Source of the DNA: Caldilinea sp. CFX5
GTDB taxonomy: Bacteria; Chloroflexota; Anaerolineae; Caldilineales; Caldilineaceae
Direction of reading: 5' to 3'
Assembly (NCBI GenBank): GCA_021405325.1
Contig: QWII01000099.1
Span: forward strand, 1 to 48,921
Length of the DNA: 48,921 nucleotides
Positions 34,171-43,202 of this stretch are shown here, one piece after another (positions within the stretch are counted from its first letter, which is position 1; every line of letters starts with the position of its first letter). A program made the translations under genes and the position numbers. The notes under the pieces are model-generated. The model was not told where the DNA came from, did not search any database, and worked only from the letters and a program-made list of their open reading frames with translations.

Positions 34171-34953
34171 TTACCCTTGAAGGAGCGATTGCGCGCCGTC
34201 GATCCACATCTCCGTACCGGTGATGTGAGACGCATTATCCGAAAGCAGGAAGAAGATCAGTTGCGCCAGTTGTTCGGGGGTGGCCCGTTGGCTGCCGGTG
34301 AGGGGGATGGGGCCGTTGTGGAAAGTGACCGGCTGGCGTACCTGTTCGACATTGCGCAATTGGGTGTTCTCGCGAATGTTGGTCGCCACGCCGCCGGGGC
34401 AGATGGCATTGATGCGCACACGATGGGGCGCCAGTTCCAGCGCCATCATCTTGGTAAAGGCGACTTGGGCCGCTTTGGCGCAGGAGTAGGCGGTGGCGCC
34501 GGTGTTGCTGAAGATGCGCGTGCCGTTGACCGACGAGAGGACTACAATCGCGCCGCCCGCTTTCTTCAGATGGGGCGTGGCATACTTCACGGTCAAAAAC
34601 GTGCCTTTGAGGTTGACCGCCAGCGTTGTGTCCCACTCTTCCGGGCTGATCTCCTCAATCGGCGCCCAGACGCCATTGATGCCGGCGTTGGCGACAACCA
34701 GGTCGAGCCGATCCCAGCGCCCAATAATCTGGGCAACCGCCTGTTCCATCTGCTCCGCATTCGCCACATCCGCCACTAGGTCAAGTGCCTCACCGCCATT
34801 TTCGGTGATGGTGGCCGCCATCGCTGTGGTGCGATCCTGGCGCAGATCCAACGCGGCGACTTTGGCCCCTTCCTGCGCCAGCAAAAGGGCTGTGGCGCGG
34901 CCAATGCCCGAACCGGCGCCGGTCACCAGCGCCACTTTTCCTGAAAGCTGCAT
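34171..34953 (-). CDS. short-chain dehydrogenase/reductase
   Basis: The 260-aa product is a classical SDR: cofactor motif TGAGSGIG (11-18), NAG at 89-91, and catalytic Ser141, Tyr156 and Lys160 (YSCAK). ALDLRQ after strand 2, with Asp, favours NAD(H). The C-terminus TGTEMWIDGAQSLLQG is typical. No good ribosome site precedes ATG 34953. The substrate is unknown. It follows the aldo/keto reductase on the same strand after 394 bp of repeats, so it is likely a separate transcription unit. Confidence 0.92.
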   Translation of the reverse strand: MQLSGKVALVTGAGSGIGRATALLLAQEGAKVAALDLRQDRTTAMAATITENGGEALDLVADVANAEQMEQAVAQIIGRWDRLDLVVANAGINGVWAPIEEISPEEWDTTLAVNLKGTFLTVKYATPHLKKAGGAIVVLSSVNGTRIFSNTGATAYSCAKAAQVAFTKMMALELAPHRVRINAICPGGVATNIRENTQLRNVEQVRQPVTFHNGPIPLTGSQRATPEQLAQLIFFLLSDNASHITGTEMWIDGAQSLLQG

Positions 34954-35021
34954 ACCGTTTTGTTTCTTTCTAGCTCGCTTTGCGCTTGGCGGGAAAGGGA
35001 CGCAAAGAGGGTTGCAATGGT

Positions 35022-35052
35022 TTGACAGAGCTTCTGCTCTCTATAGTAGAAT
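35022..35052 (+). promoter_or_regulatory. putative promoter for the 35122 gene
   Basis: Consensus TTGACA (35022-35027) followed by CTATAGTAGAAT. TAGTAG (35044-35049, 16-nt spacer) or TAGAAT (35047-35052, 19-nt spacer) may serve as -10. Confidence 0.4.
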
Positions 35053-35121
35053 GATAGCACAACTTCACCCCGCCATTGCTAATTGTTCAAACGCATCATG
35101 CAGGATCGGAAAGGCAGCAGT

Positions 35122-35661
35122 ATGACAGAGATGAATCAGTTTCAAGCGAAATTCGGCAAGCCCTCCAAAGGTGCGGCGACCAAGGTGGTGCCCTACATGA
35201 ACGAATGGGTGCAGGCATTTATCCGTCACGCCCCCTTTGCCATCCTGGCGACCAGTGACGCTGACGGTCATTGCGATGCGTCGCCGAAGGGGGGTATGCC
35301 GGGCTTTGTCAAAGTGTTGGACGAGACGCACCTGCTCATCCCCGATGTGGCGGGCAATCGTCTCTTTCAGTCATACGACAATGTGAGCCGCAATCCGCAC
35401 GTTGGGCTGCTCTTCTTTATCCCTGGCGTCGATTCGACGGCGCGCGTCAATGGGCGAGTGGAGGTAGTGGATCGCGCGGCGTTGATGGCGAAGAACATCA
35501 ACTTGGAAATTTTCAATCCGGATGAGGAAGCAAAAGTGTTGCAAGGGCTGTTGCTGACGGTGGAGGAAGCGTATGGTCACTGTCCGCGCGCCCTGAAGTT
35601 TTCCAATTTGTGGGATGAGGCGACGATTGCCCAGAATAAGATGACATCGCCGCTGCCTTGA
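35122..35661 (+). CDS. pyridoxamine 5'-phosphate oxidase-fold protein (putative flavoprotein)
   Basis: The 179-aa product matches the PNPOx-like split-barrel group that includes MSMEG_1061-type proteins. Features are FAILATSDADGHCDASPKGGMPGFVKV (about 38-64), TLLIPD-like strand 3, NRLFQSYDNVSRNPHVGLLFFIPG and VNGRVEVV. Such proteins bind FMN or F420. ATG at 35122 is chosen for GGAAAGG 8 nt upstream; ATG at 35098 and TTG at 35083 are less likely. It stands alone. Confidence 0.83.
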   Translation: MTEMNQFQAKFGKPSKGAATKVVPYMNEWVQAFIRHAPFAILATSDADGHCDASPKGGMPGFVKVLDETHLLIPDVAGNRLFQSYDNVSRNPHVGLLFFIPGVDSTARVNGRVEVVDRAALMAKNINLEIFNPDEEAKVLQGLLLTVEEAYGHCPRALKFSNLWDEATIAQNKMTSPLP

Positions 35662-35691
35662 ACAGACCCCGATCAAGTGTACCGTCAGGTG

Positions 35692-35772
35692 TTAACCTGT
35701 TCTTTCGTGGAGGCAGGGATGAACGAACAACCGCAAGATGATGACCTTGGTTTCACCTGCGACTTTCGCCAT
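35692..35772 (-). CDS. possible small protein, 26 aa
   Basis: MAKVAGETKVIILRLFVHPC...: a short basic-hydrophobic peptide with a strong ribosome site (AGGAGAG, 6 nt before ATG). The frame stays open upstream to 35898 but lacks a better start. It overlaps nothing and lies between the PNPOx-fold gene and the sulfatase. No family is recognised and it could be chance. Confidence 0.3.
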   Translation of the reverse strand: MAKVAGETKVIILRLFVHPCLHERTG

Positions 35773-35901
35773 CTTGCACTCTCCTGTGTATAATCGGAAG
35801 GGACGATAACCACAGTGTAGCACGCTTTTGTACAGGCGGCTTCTTGAAAATTGCGCACCTGTGGCGGTAAAGATCAAGTCAAGCAGAAAGCCGACCATTT
35901 C

Positions 35902-37293
35902 ATGCCACCAAACATTATTTTTATCTTAATCGACGACCTGGGCTGGGCCGATTTAAGTTGTATGGGCAGCACCTTTTACGAGACGCCCACCTTGGATCGT
36001 CTGGCGGCGGAGGGGATGCGCTTTACCGATGCCTATGCTGCCTGCCCCGTCTGCTCGCCCACCCGCGCCAGCATCATGACCGGTCGCTACCCGGTCACGT
36101 TGGGCATCACCGACTGGATCGACCACGATAAGGTGATCCATCCGGCGCGGGGCAAACTGGTGGACGTTCCCTATCTTGACCACCTGCCGCATAGCGAGAC
36201 AACGATTGCCACGCTGCTGCGTCGGGCCGGCTATGCTACCTGGCATGTGGGCAAGTGGCACCTGGGGCGTCAATCGCATTACCCGGAGACGCACGGCTTT
36301 GAGGTCAACATTGGCGGCTGTGAAAAAGGCTCGCCGGGGAAGGCCGGCTTCTTCAGCCCCTATGCCATCCCCACCCTGCCCAATGGCCCCGACGGCGAAT
36401 ATCTCACCGACCGTCTGACCGACGAGGCGATCCGGCTGATTGAGCAGCGCGATCCGAGTAAACCTTTCTTTCTCAATCTCTGGCACTATGCCGTCCACAC
36501 GCCCATTGAGGCCAAGGCGGCGGAAATCGAAAAATATCGCGCCAAAGCGCAACGGCTGGGGCTGGATCAGTTGCCCACCTTTGCCGAGGGCGATCCTTTC
36601 CCCACCGAACACAAACGTCATCTCCGCATCACCCGTCGCCTGTTGCAATCCGACCCGACCTATGCGGCGATGATCGAAAATCTGGACTGGAACCTCGGTC
36701 GCCTGTTGCAAGCGGTAGCCGATCAGGGATTGACAGACGAGACGGTGGTCATCTTCACCTCCGACAATGGCGGGCTGGCGACGGCGGAGGGTTCGCCCAC
36801 CTGCAACGCACCACTGGCCGAAGGCAAGGGCTGGATGTACGAAGGCGGCACGCGGGAACCGTTGCTGATCAAGTGGCCGGGGGTGATTACGCCGGGCAGC
36901 GTTTGCTCCACCCCTGTCACCAGCCCTGATTTCTGCCCGACACTGCTAGAAATCGCCGGCCAGCCGCTGCGCCCCGATCTGCACTGCGACGGGGTGAGCT
37001 TTGCCGGCTTACTGCGTGGTGCCCCAGCATTAAACCGGGCAGCGATCTTCTGGCACTATCCCCACTATGGCAACCAGGGTGGTACACCGGGGTCATCGGT
37101 GCGGGCGGGTGATTATAAACTCATCGAGTTTTTTGAGGATGGCCGGCTTGAACTCTATAACCTGCGCCAGGACATCGGTGAGGAACAGAATCTAGCCGAC
37201 CAGGAACCGGCAATGACCGCCCACCTCCATCAACTGTTGCTGGCGTGGCGCAGCGCCGTCGAAGCCAAGATTCCAAGCCCGGCGACGACATGA
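35902..37293 (+). CDS. sulfatase (formylglycine-dependent, alkaline phosphatase superfamily)
   Basis: The 463-aa product has the metal site Asp11-Asp12 (ILIDDLGWADL), the modification motif C51-S-P-T-R (CPVCSPTRAS), GKWHLG, and the second Asp-Asn (FTSDNGG). Cys51 must be oxidised to formylglycine by a separate enzyme, which is not in the window. No signal peptide is visible, so it may act in the cytoplasm, unlike most polysaccharide sulfatases. ATG at 35902 is chosen; the ribosome site is weak. It probably cleaves sulfate esters from sugars or steroids. Confidence 0.9.
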   Translation: MPPNIIFILIDDLGWADLSCMGSTFYETPTLDRLAAEGMRFTDAYAACPVCSPTRASIMTGRYPVTLGITDWIDHDKVIHPARGKLVDVPYLDHLPHSETTIATLLRRAGYATWHVGKWHLGRQSHYPETHGFEVNIGGCEKGSPGKAGFFSPYAIPTLPNGPDGEYLTDRLTDEAIRLIEQRDPSKPFFLNLWHYAVHTPIEAKAAEIEKYRAKAQRLGLDQLPTFAEGDPFPTEHKRHLRITRRLLQSDPTYAAMIENLDWNLGRLLQAVADQGLTDETVVIFTSDNGGLATAEGSPTCNAPLAEGKGWMYEGGTREPLLIKWPGVITPGSVCSTPVTSPDFCPTLLEIAGQPLRPDLHCDGVSFAGLLRGAPALNRAAIFWHYPHYGNQGGTPGSSVRAGDYKLIEFFEDGRLELYNLRQDIGEEQNLADQEPAMTAHLHQLLLAWRSAVEAKIPSPATT

Positions 37294-37314
37294 GTAAGTT
37301 GTGACAAAATAAAT

Positions 37315-37380
37315 ATCAACCACGAAGACACGAAGTTCACGAAGGGTTTTCTTCGTGAACTTCGTGTCTTCGTGGTTGAT
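37315..37380. repeat. perfect 30-bp inverted repeat after the sulfatase
   Basis: Arms 37315-37344 and 37351-37380 (ATCAACCACGAAGACACGAA...) with loop GGTTTT, followed by a short T-run. It begins 21 nt after the stop. A terminator role is likely. Confidence 0.92.
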
Positions 37381-37389
37381 TTTCCCAGC

Positions 37390-37639
37390 AGGCCACATGC
37401 CTTAGCGGCGCCGCAGCCGATGAAAATGCAACAGGGATTTCACCGAACAGGGATTTCACCGATGGCACCGATTTTTCTATTCGTTAATCAGCATAATCGG
37501 TGAAATCCCTGTTATTTTCAGAACAGGCCACATGTCTTGGCGACACCACAAACGATGAAAATGCAACAAGGATTTCACCGATTGCACCGATTTTTCTATT
37601 CGTGAATCGGCATAATCGGTGAAATCCCTGTTATGTTCC
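37390..37639. repeat. two tandem copies of a palindrome-bearing unit
   Basis: Unit A (37390-37524) and unit B (37525-37639) share CAGGCCACATG, GATGAAAATGCAACA, GGATTTCACCGAT, TTTTTCTATTCGT and ATAATCGGTGAAATCCCTG. Each unit can fold (GGGATTTCACCGA with TCGGTGAAATCCC). Unit A also has an internal 16-bp duplication, AACAGGGATTTCACCG (37430 and 37446). No gene lies in 37294-37653. Confidence 0.88.
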
Positions 37640-37653
37640 CATCAGCGGTTTAC

Positions 37654-39462
37654 TCACCGTTTCTTCTTCTTTTTGCCCTTTTGTTGCGCTTTTTTGGTGG
37701 CTTTGGCCTGGTCGCGTCTCTTTTTGCGGGCTTTGCGGGCTGCGTCCTCTTTGGCTGAATGCGCCGCGACGTTGTACAACATGGGTTGCGGCCGCATAAA
37801 GTCAAGACCGCGCCGGATGGTGGCCGGCCCAAAGTCCTCGCTCTCCCGTGCCAGGTGGTCGGCTTCGACCACCTCGGCCCAGGCGGCCATCTCTTCCGTT
37901 TCCAGACCGTGGAGTAGCCCAAGGGTATAGAGCATGTTGGCCAGCCGCGGATTTTTGCCGTCATAGAACTGGCGCAGAAATTTAATCGACTGACGGTGTC
38001 CCAGTTGGACCAACTGTTCCCACTGAAAAGTATCGATCTCGCCTTGCTTGGTAATGTACGCCTCCAACGCATCCACCGACGCCTGGACCGGAATATCCCC
38101 CAGGATACCGAAGCCATAAATGGCCAGTGTCTCGTCTTCTGCTTCTGCGTTTAAGGCGGCAGCCAACGGCTTGACAACAGCCGGCCCAATGGCGCGCAGG
38201 GCATCCGCACAGCCTTCATTGACATAATCCCCGCGATCCTCGCGCAGCAGGTCGATGAGGGTGGGAATCAGTGTGTCGGCGGCGCCCGGATGGCTCTGCG
38301 CCACCGCTTTGACGACCTTGAGTGTGCGTTCCACCGCCCAGTATGGCTCGCCCTGCAAAATGGGGCGCAGATCGGGTACGATGGCTGGCCCCAGCGCCGC
38401 CACTTCGTCCACCACCGTTTCCCGCACATTTTGCCGGGGTGAGGCCAGCGTGGCGAGCAAGACGGTGCGCCGTTGTTCGTCGGTGGTGGCGGCGGCCAGG
38501 CGTGCTTCGTCGTTTTCATCATGCAGATATTGGCCCAGGATCAGCAAGGCCAGGGCACGCGCCGCCAGCCGATGATAGGGCGCCGCCGTCGCCAGGGGCA
38601 ATTGCGCCAGCGTAGTGAGGATCTGCCAACCATAGAGCGTGCGTTGTTGGTAGCCCACTGGTTGGACGCCGCTGTGCCAGTCTGCCAACCAGGCCGTCAG
38701 TTCATCGCCCCGCGTATCGGCCTCCTGCTTGAACCGATCAACCAGCAAAGGCAGCAGCGTATCACCGGCATATGCGGCTTGAATCGCTGACAATAGCGGC
38801 TCAGAAAAGGGTGCGACCCCCCACCACTCCTCGATTTCCGCCAACAACGCCGGTAGATCGTCGTTATCGGCCAACTCCTCAAAGAGGCGGCGCAGCCCAA
38901 CCGTGCCGGCAATCACACGCCAGGCCGAGGCTTGCTCATGATCATTGACTTTGCGCAATTGCACCAGGCGCGTCAACAGGCGGGGCAACCGCTCGGCATC
39001 GGGGTGACGCAAGAGCGCACCATAGATGCTTTCCTGAAAACGGCTATCCCAGCGATAGCCTTCCAGCAGGCGCCAGAGCGCGTCCGTGGCCTGTGGATCG
39101 CTGTATTCACCCAAGGCTTCCACCCGCATCCCATCGAGAAAGAAATGACCAGGCGTCGGTTTTGTCAGATCCAGGGCAGTGACTTGGGCCAGGAGCATGG
39201 GGAGAAACTGGGCTGATTGGCGTTGTGCGAGAAAATGGGTGATCCAGCCTAGATTGTTATCATCAACATCCGGCAGGAGCGCCAATAAGGTGACCTCACT
39301 CTCCGGGTCACGCATCGCGCCCAACGCTTCAATCGCGCTAAACTGAAGGATTGTGGTGGGGTCATGAATAAGCCGACTGAGCAGGCGCGGCGCTTCGGCC
39401 GGGTATTCTTGGCTCAGATGTGTTTTGGCCCAGAAACGTATATCGCTCTCCGGGTGGGACAA
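37654..39462 (-). CDS. HEAT-repeat protein; start disrupted by in-frame UAA
   Basis: The 602-aa frame encodes stacked HEAT-like alpha helices (for example HDPTTILQFSAIEALGAM, TVLLATLASPRQNVRETVVDEVAALG, YVNEGCADALRAIGPAVV) and a very basic tail (KKAQQKGKKKKKR). The TTG at 39462 has no ribosome site. The same frame continues upstream in good family style (PIWTLADYERFLSHPES) to an ATG at 39510 with GAGGA upstream, but codon 3 is TAA (39504-39502). One base change (CAA to TAA) would explain it. Either translation restarts at TTG, the stop is read through, or it is a sequencing error. HEAT proteins usually bind partner proteins or nucleic acids; the Lys tail favours nucleic acid. Confidence 0.75.
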   Translation of the reverse strand: MSHPESDIRFWAKTHLSQEYPAEAPRLLSRLIHDPTTILQFSAIEALGAMRDPESEVTLLALLPDVDDNNLGWITHFLAQRQSAQFLPMLLAQVTALDLTKPTPGHFFLDGMRVEALGEYSDPQATDALWRLLEGYRWDSRFQESIYGALLRHPDAERLPRLLTRLVQLRKVNDHEQASAWRVIAGTVGLRRLFEELADNDDLPALLAEIEEWWGVAPFSEPLLSAIQAAYAGDTLLPLLVDRFKQEADTRGDELTAWLADWHSGVQPVGYQQRTLYGWQILTTLAQLPLATAAPYHRLAARALALLILGQYLHDENDEARLAAATTDEQRRTVLLATLASPRQNVRETVVDEVAALGPAIVPDLRPILQGEPYWAVERTLKVVKAVAQSHPGAADTLIPTLIDLLREDRGDYVNEGCADALRAIGPAVVKPLAAALNAEAEDETLAIYGFGILGDIPVQASVDALEAYITKQGEIDTFQWEQLVQLGHRQSIKFLRQFYDGKNPRLANMLYTLGLLHGLETEEMAAWAEVVEADHLARESEDFGPATIRRGLDFMRPQPMLYNVAAHSAKEDAARKARKKRRDQAKATKKAQQKGKKKKKR

Positions 39463-39543
39463 AAAGCGTTCGTAATCGGCTAGCGTCCAGATGGGCTGAA
39501 GTTATGTCATTGGTTTTGGTGTCCTCGGTGCAAAGTAGCGCTT

Positions 39544-39601
39544 CCGCTAAACCCGCGCCCAGCCCAGCCGTGACCTACTGGGCTGGGCGCGGGTTTAGCG
39601 G
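39544..39601. repeat. perfect 23-bp inverted repeat after the GH2 gene
   Basis: Arms 39544-39566 and 39579-39601 (CCGCTAAACCCGCGCCCAG...) with a 12-nt loop. On the minus strand it begins 8 nt after the GH2 stop (39610). Confidence 0.92.
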
Positions 39602-39609
39602 TTAGCAGG

Positions 39610-42315
39610 TTACGACAACAAGAAAAGTGTCGGCTCCACGGGATAACAACCCAATCGTTCGCCATAGAGCGCAAAGCCGCCGGGGGCGCTACCTTCGCCC
39701 GGCACGGTGAAGCGAATGTGCAGCGTTGACTGCCCGGCCAGCGCCTGTTGCCAGGTGGCGCCGTCGATCACCAACTCGGTCAAAAAGCCATAGGAGCCAG
39801 GATCGACGCCGTTATGATGGCTGAGAACGCCCCGTGCATCCGCCGGGTCATCGGCCAACTGCACCTGACCGACCACCACGCCATTGATCGACACGGTGAC
39901 ATCGGTCGGGATCTTGCGGGTGGCGTCGGTTTGGGGATAGTTGAAGCCGTAGGTGCGCTGCGGCCAGTCGATGCGCAAACCGCTGGTGCGGGCCGCAGCT
40001 TCAAAACACAAGCGGGCGCTTTTGACCGCACTGGTGTCAATCGCAGCCGGCACCGGCACCACATATTCCACCCAGCCGCGACCAGCCGCCGCAAATTTAC
40101 TGCCATCGGGCGCGACAAAGGGTTGCGGCCACGACGTATGCTGGAGGTCGCCAGGGGCAAAGCGGAGCGCCCAGCCATTGGTCACTCGTTCCACGGCCGG
40201 CGTCGCCGCGCCACGGGTCTCCACATTGACATAGTTGCGACAGCGGATGTTTCCGCGTTCATCTTCCAGCCAGAGCGCCAGCGTCGCCAGCCCAGTTTCG
40301 TTGGGCAGGGTGCAGCGTAAGGCTCCCAGGTCAGTAACTGTATAGCGGCTCGGCGTAGTGGCGATTTTACCCTCGGCCACGGGGCGCCGTTCACCAAAGC
40401 GGTTGGTAAAGTCGAGCTGCCAGCGCACTTGGCTTACCCCCATCGGTTCGCCCCAGTGGCTGACAAAGAGCGGCGCGCTAAATTCACTGCCCGCCGGCAA
40501 GCTCTGGCAGGGCGGCGCATCCAGGCCAACAAAGTCGGCGGCGTTGAGATCGGCCACCGTCATGCCGGGGACAAAGAAATCATAGCCGAACTCTTTGGCG
40601 CTGCGGTCGTAGTTGACAAAGCCGTTGTGTTCCCACTCAATGTCATCCAACTCGGTGTAGACATAGCCGCAGATTTTGGCGTGGCGGCGCAACTCGGTGG
40701 TCTGGTATTTAAAACACCAGGCAATGTCCTGGTCGCCGCTGCGCGCCGCAATGCCGCCATATTCGCTGTTCATCAGCGGGGCTGTGGTCTGGACAAAGTT
40801 GTCACCGGCGTCATTCTGGCAGACATAGTTGAAGCCGGAGCCGAGGTAGGTCTCATCGACCACCCGCTGTACATGGTGGCGCACCCGGCGGTAATCGTTG
40901 ATATAGAAATGCCAGGAATTGATGTCGCTCTCGACATGGTTGTAGTGACAGGGCGAATTGTCCTCCACCAGGCGGGTCGGGTCGAGTTTCTGCATGGTGT
41001 GCAACATCTTGCGCACCCAGCGGTGACTGTCGGCGGTATCGTGGTTGGTCAAGCCCCAGGTCTCGTTGAAAATGACCCAGGCAAAGATCGAGGGCGAGTT
41101 GAAATCCCGTTCCAGCGCCCGCGAGAGCGTCTGTTCAAAAGTGCGGCGCATGGACGGCGTATCGAGATCCGGGCTGGGGAAGTCGTACATCATGAGCAGC
41201 CCCAATTTGTCGGCCCAGTAGTAGTAGCGCGGGTCGTTGAGCTTGATGTGACAGCGCAACATGTTCAAGCCCAGGTCTTTCGCCAGTTGAATATCATCAC
41301 GAATCACGTCGTCGCTGGGGTAGGCGTGGAGGCTCTCCGGGTGGAACGCCTGGTCGAGCGCGCCGCGCAGGTAGACCGGTTCGCCGTTGAGCAGAATGTA
41401 CTCATAGCTGTTACCATTCCAGACGCCACGGCTTACGGTGCGCATCCCGAAGTAGGTGGCGACGGTATCCTTCACACCGCCGGCAGCCGGTTCCAGTTCC
41501 ACATCAATCTCATAGAGGTAGGGCGATTCGGGCGACCAAAGCTGCGGGTTCGGCACCGGGATCGTCAAATGGACAGGCTGTTCACCCGTGCGCAACTCGC
41601 GCTGCACTTCAGTCGTGGGGAAAGCATTGTTATGGGAGCGGACACGCACGGTGTAAACGCCGGCCTGGACCGCCTGCACCTTGAGCTTGACGGTCGCTTC
41701 TTGACGCGCAACCTGGGGTTCAATGCGGATGTTGGTGATATGACTCGGCGCCCGGCCTTCCAGCCAGACGCTCTGCCAGATGCCGCTGCTATGGGTATAC
41801 CAGCGCGGCACCTGTTTGCCGACCAGCGTACTGGCTTCGGCAATGTCAAAGGCGCGCACGGTGACAATGGCGCTTTCGCCGGGACGGACATGCTTACTCA
41901 GGTTAATCGAAAAGGGCAGGTAGCCGTTCTCATTCTCGGCCACCAGCCGGCCATTGACCCAGACGCGCGCCTGCCAATCGACGGCGCCAAAGTTCAGGAA
42001 AGGCGACAAGCCTTGCCATGCCGCCGGCACGGTAAATTCCCGCTCATACCACCCCGCCCCCTTGTATTCGGGCCGGGCAACGCCGGAGAGCGGACTTTCC
42101 CACGGGAAGGGCACGTTGATGGTCAGCGGCTTGCTCTCCATCTGGTGGCGACCAATGTAGGCATTGACCTTGCCACGACTGTTGCGCAGATACCAATGCT
42201 CCTGTTCACCGATCAGGCCGGGGTCAAAGGCAAAACGCCAGGGGCCGTTGAGGCTCTGCCAGTTCGCCCGCTGGGCGCGCGGATCGGGATGTTCAGGGCG
42301 AAGATTTTGTGACAT
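39610..42315 (-). CDS. glycoside hydrolase family 2 protein
   Basis: The 901-aa product has the GH2 layout: jelly-roll sugar-binding domain (about 10-175, SLNGPWRFAFDP ... GWYEREFTVP), Ig-like domain (about 178-290), TIM barrel (about 295-600) and a C-terminal beta region. The likely acid/base is Glu418 (VIFNETWG) and the nucleophile Glu518 (NSEYGG). No signal peptide is present, so it works inside the cell or is exported otherwise. It could be a beta-galactosidase, beta-glucuronidase or mannosidase; the motif set does not decide. The ribosome site before ATG 42315 is weak. Confidence 0.9.
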   Translation of the reverse strand: MSQNLRPEHPDPRAQRANWQSLNGPWRFAFDPGLIGEQEHWYLRNSRGKVNAYIGRHQMESKPLTINVPFPWESPLSGVARPEYKGAGWYEREFTVPAAWQGLSPFLNFGAVDWQARVWVNGRLVAENENGYLPFSINLSKHVRPGESAIVTVRAFDIAEASTLVGKQVPRWYTHSSGIWQSVWLEGRAPSHITNIRIEPQVARQEATVKLKVQAVQAGVYTVRVRSHNNAFPTTEVQRELRTGEQPVHLTIPVPNPQLWSPESPYLYEIDVELEPAAGGVKDTVATYFGMRTVSRGVWNGNSYEYILLNGEPVYLRGALDQAFHPESLHAYPSDDVIRDDIQLAKDLGLNMLRCHIKLNDPRYYYWADKLGLLMMYDFPSPDLDTPSMRRTFEQTLSRALERDFNSPSIFAWVIFNETWGLTNHDTADSHRWVRKMLHTMQKLDPTRLVEDNSPCHYNHVESDINSWHFYINDYRRVRHHVQRVVDETYLGSGFNYVCQNDAGDNFVQTTAPLMNSEYGGIAARSGDQDIAWCFKYQTTELRRHAKICGYVYTELDDIEWEHNGFVNYDRSAKEFGYDFFVPGMTVADLNAADFVGLDAPPCQSLPAGSEFSAPLFVSHWGEPMGVSQVRWQLDFTNRFGERRPVAEGKIATTPSRYTVTDLGALRCTLPNETGLATLALWLEDERGNIRCRNYVNVETRGAATPAVERVTNGWALRFAPGDLQHTSWPQPFVAPDGSKFAAAGRGWVEYVVPVPAAIDTSAVKSARLCFEAAARTSGLRIDWPQRTYGFNYPQTDATRKIPTDVTVSINGVVVGQVQLADDPADARGVLSHHNGVDPGSYGFLTELVIDGATWQQALAGQSTLHIRFTVPGEGSAPGGFALYGERLGCYPVEPTLFLLS

Positions 42316-42430
42316 AGGATTTTCTCGGTTTCTATGTTTTTATGAAATGACTGTTTTGTTCAAAGACCAATGGGTAATTGATTGAACCGCTAATCATACG
42401 ATGAAAGCAGAATCAGTCGGCAAGGTATAG

Positions 42431-42448
42431 TATACTACAAACCTGTAG
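42431..42448. promoter_or_regulatory. promoter-like TATACT with CTACA-TGTAG palindrome
   Basis: TATACT (42431-42436) runs into CTACAAACCTGTAG (42435-42448), an imperfect inverted repeat. The arrangement matches the sod promoter (TATACTACAGCACTGTAG). It lies between the divergent GH2 and GrpB genes; no good -35 is seen. Confidence 0.35.
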
Positions 42449-42508
42449 AAAAGCTTTCCCGCATAATGCCGTTATCGTTGTGGTTTGCGCAAAGGAGGAG
42501 GGGAAACT

Positions 42509-43042
42509 ATGCTTGGCCTAGAACGTGGAATCGTTGCCTTACAGCCCTACGCTGAGGAATGGGCGGCGTTGTTTCAAGCCGAAGCGGCGCGATTGCAAGC
42601 CGTCATCGGCTCCTATGTGTTGGACATTCAGCATGTCGGCAGCACCGCCATTCCCGGTATTCCAGCCAAGCCAATTCTTGACATTGCTGTGGCTGTGACT
42701 ACCGCTGAAGCAGCCGCACTTTGCCTGCAACCGCTCAGCACGTTAGGCTACCTTTACCACGGTGAGGCCGGTGTTCCCGGTCGTTACTTTTTCACTAAGG
42801 GTGATCCGCGCACCCATCATCTGCATATGAATGAGATCACCAGCGCCGATTGGCGACAACAGATTGCCTTTCGTGATTATCTACGCCAACACCCTAAGCA
42901 GGCGCAAGCCTACGCCGCGCTAAAATTGCGCCTTGCCGACCAATTCGCCACCGACCGGTCGGCTTATACGACAAGCAAAGCGGACTTTATTGCCGGCATC
43001 TTGCAAAAGGCGCTTACGTCAGCACGCCCAACCGCAATCTAG
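42509..43042 (+). CDS. GrpB family protein (UPF0157, nucleotidyltransferase fold)
   Basis: The 177-aa product matches GrpB/CoaE-associated proteins of nucleotidyltransferase fold: LQPYAEEWAALFQAEAARLQAVIG, HVGSTAIPGIPAKPILDIAV (about 43-62) and HHLHMNE. AAAGGAGGAGGGG precedes ATG 42509. The biochemical role is not known; family members occur alone or fused to CoaE. It is transcribed away from the GH2 gene. Confidence 0.9.
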   Translation: MLGLERGIVALQPYAEEWAALFQAEAARLQAVIGSYVLDIQHVGSTAIPGIPAKPILDIAVAVTTAEAAALCLQPLSTLGYLYHGEAGVPGRYFFTKGDPRTHHLHMNEITSADWRQQIAFRDYLRQHPKQAQAYAALKLRLADQFATDRSAYTTSKADFIAGILQKALTSARPTAI

Positions 43043-43202
43043 CGTAGGTAAACATTGCCTGCTGCTGGGAAAATCCGATTTCTCCATTTGGCGCCCTGAT
43101 CTGACGCCTATGCCCCTGATCTTTTGTACAGCTACGGTTCTGCCCCAACGTGCGATGCACCGGAACGGTTTTGCCGCTATAGTAGAGCCAAAGCCAAAAC
43201 AA

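Noticed and set aside
37315..37640. CRISPR array
   Set aside because: Repeats here are two drifted tandem copies with palindromes, not regularly spaced identical repeats with unique spacers, and no cas genes are present.
40429..42312. 627-aa plus-strand ORF opposite the GH2 gene
   Set aside because: It is the complement of a high-GC gene with clear GH2 catalytic motifs; it lacks a ribosome site and family features.
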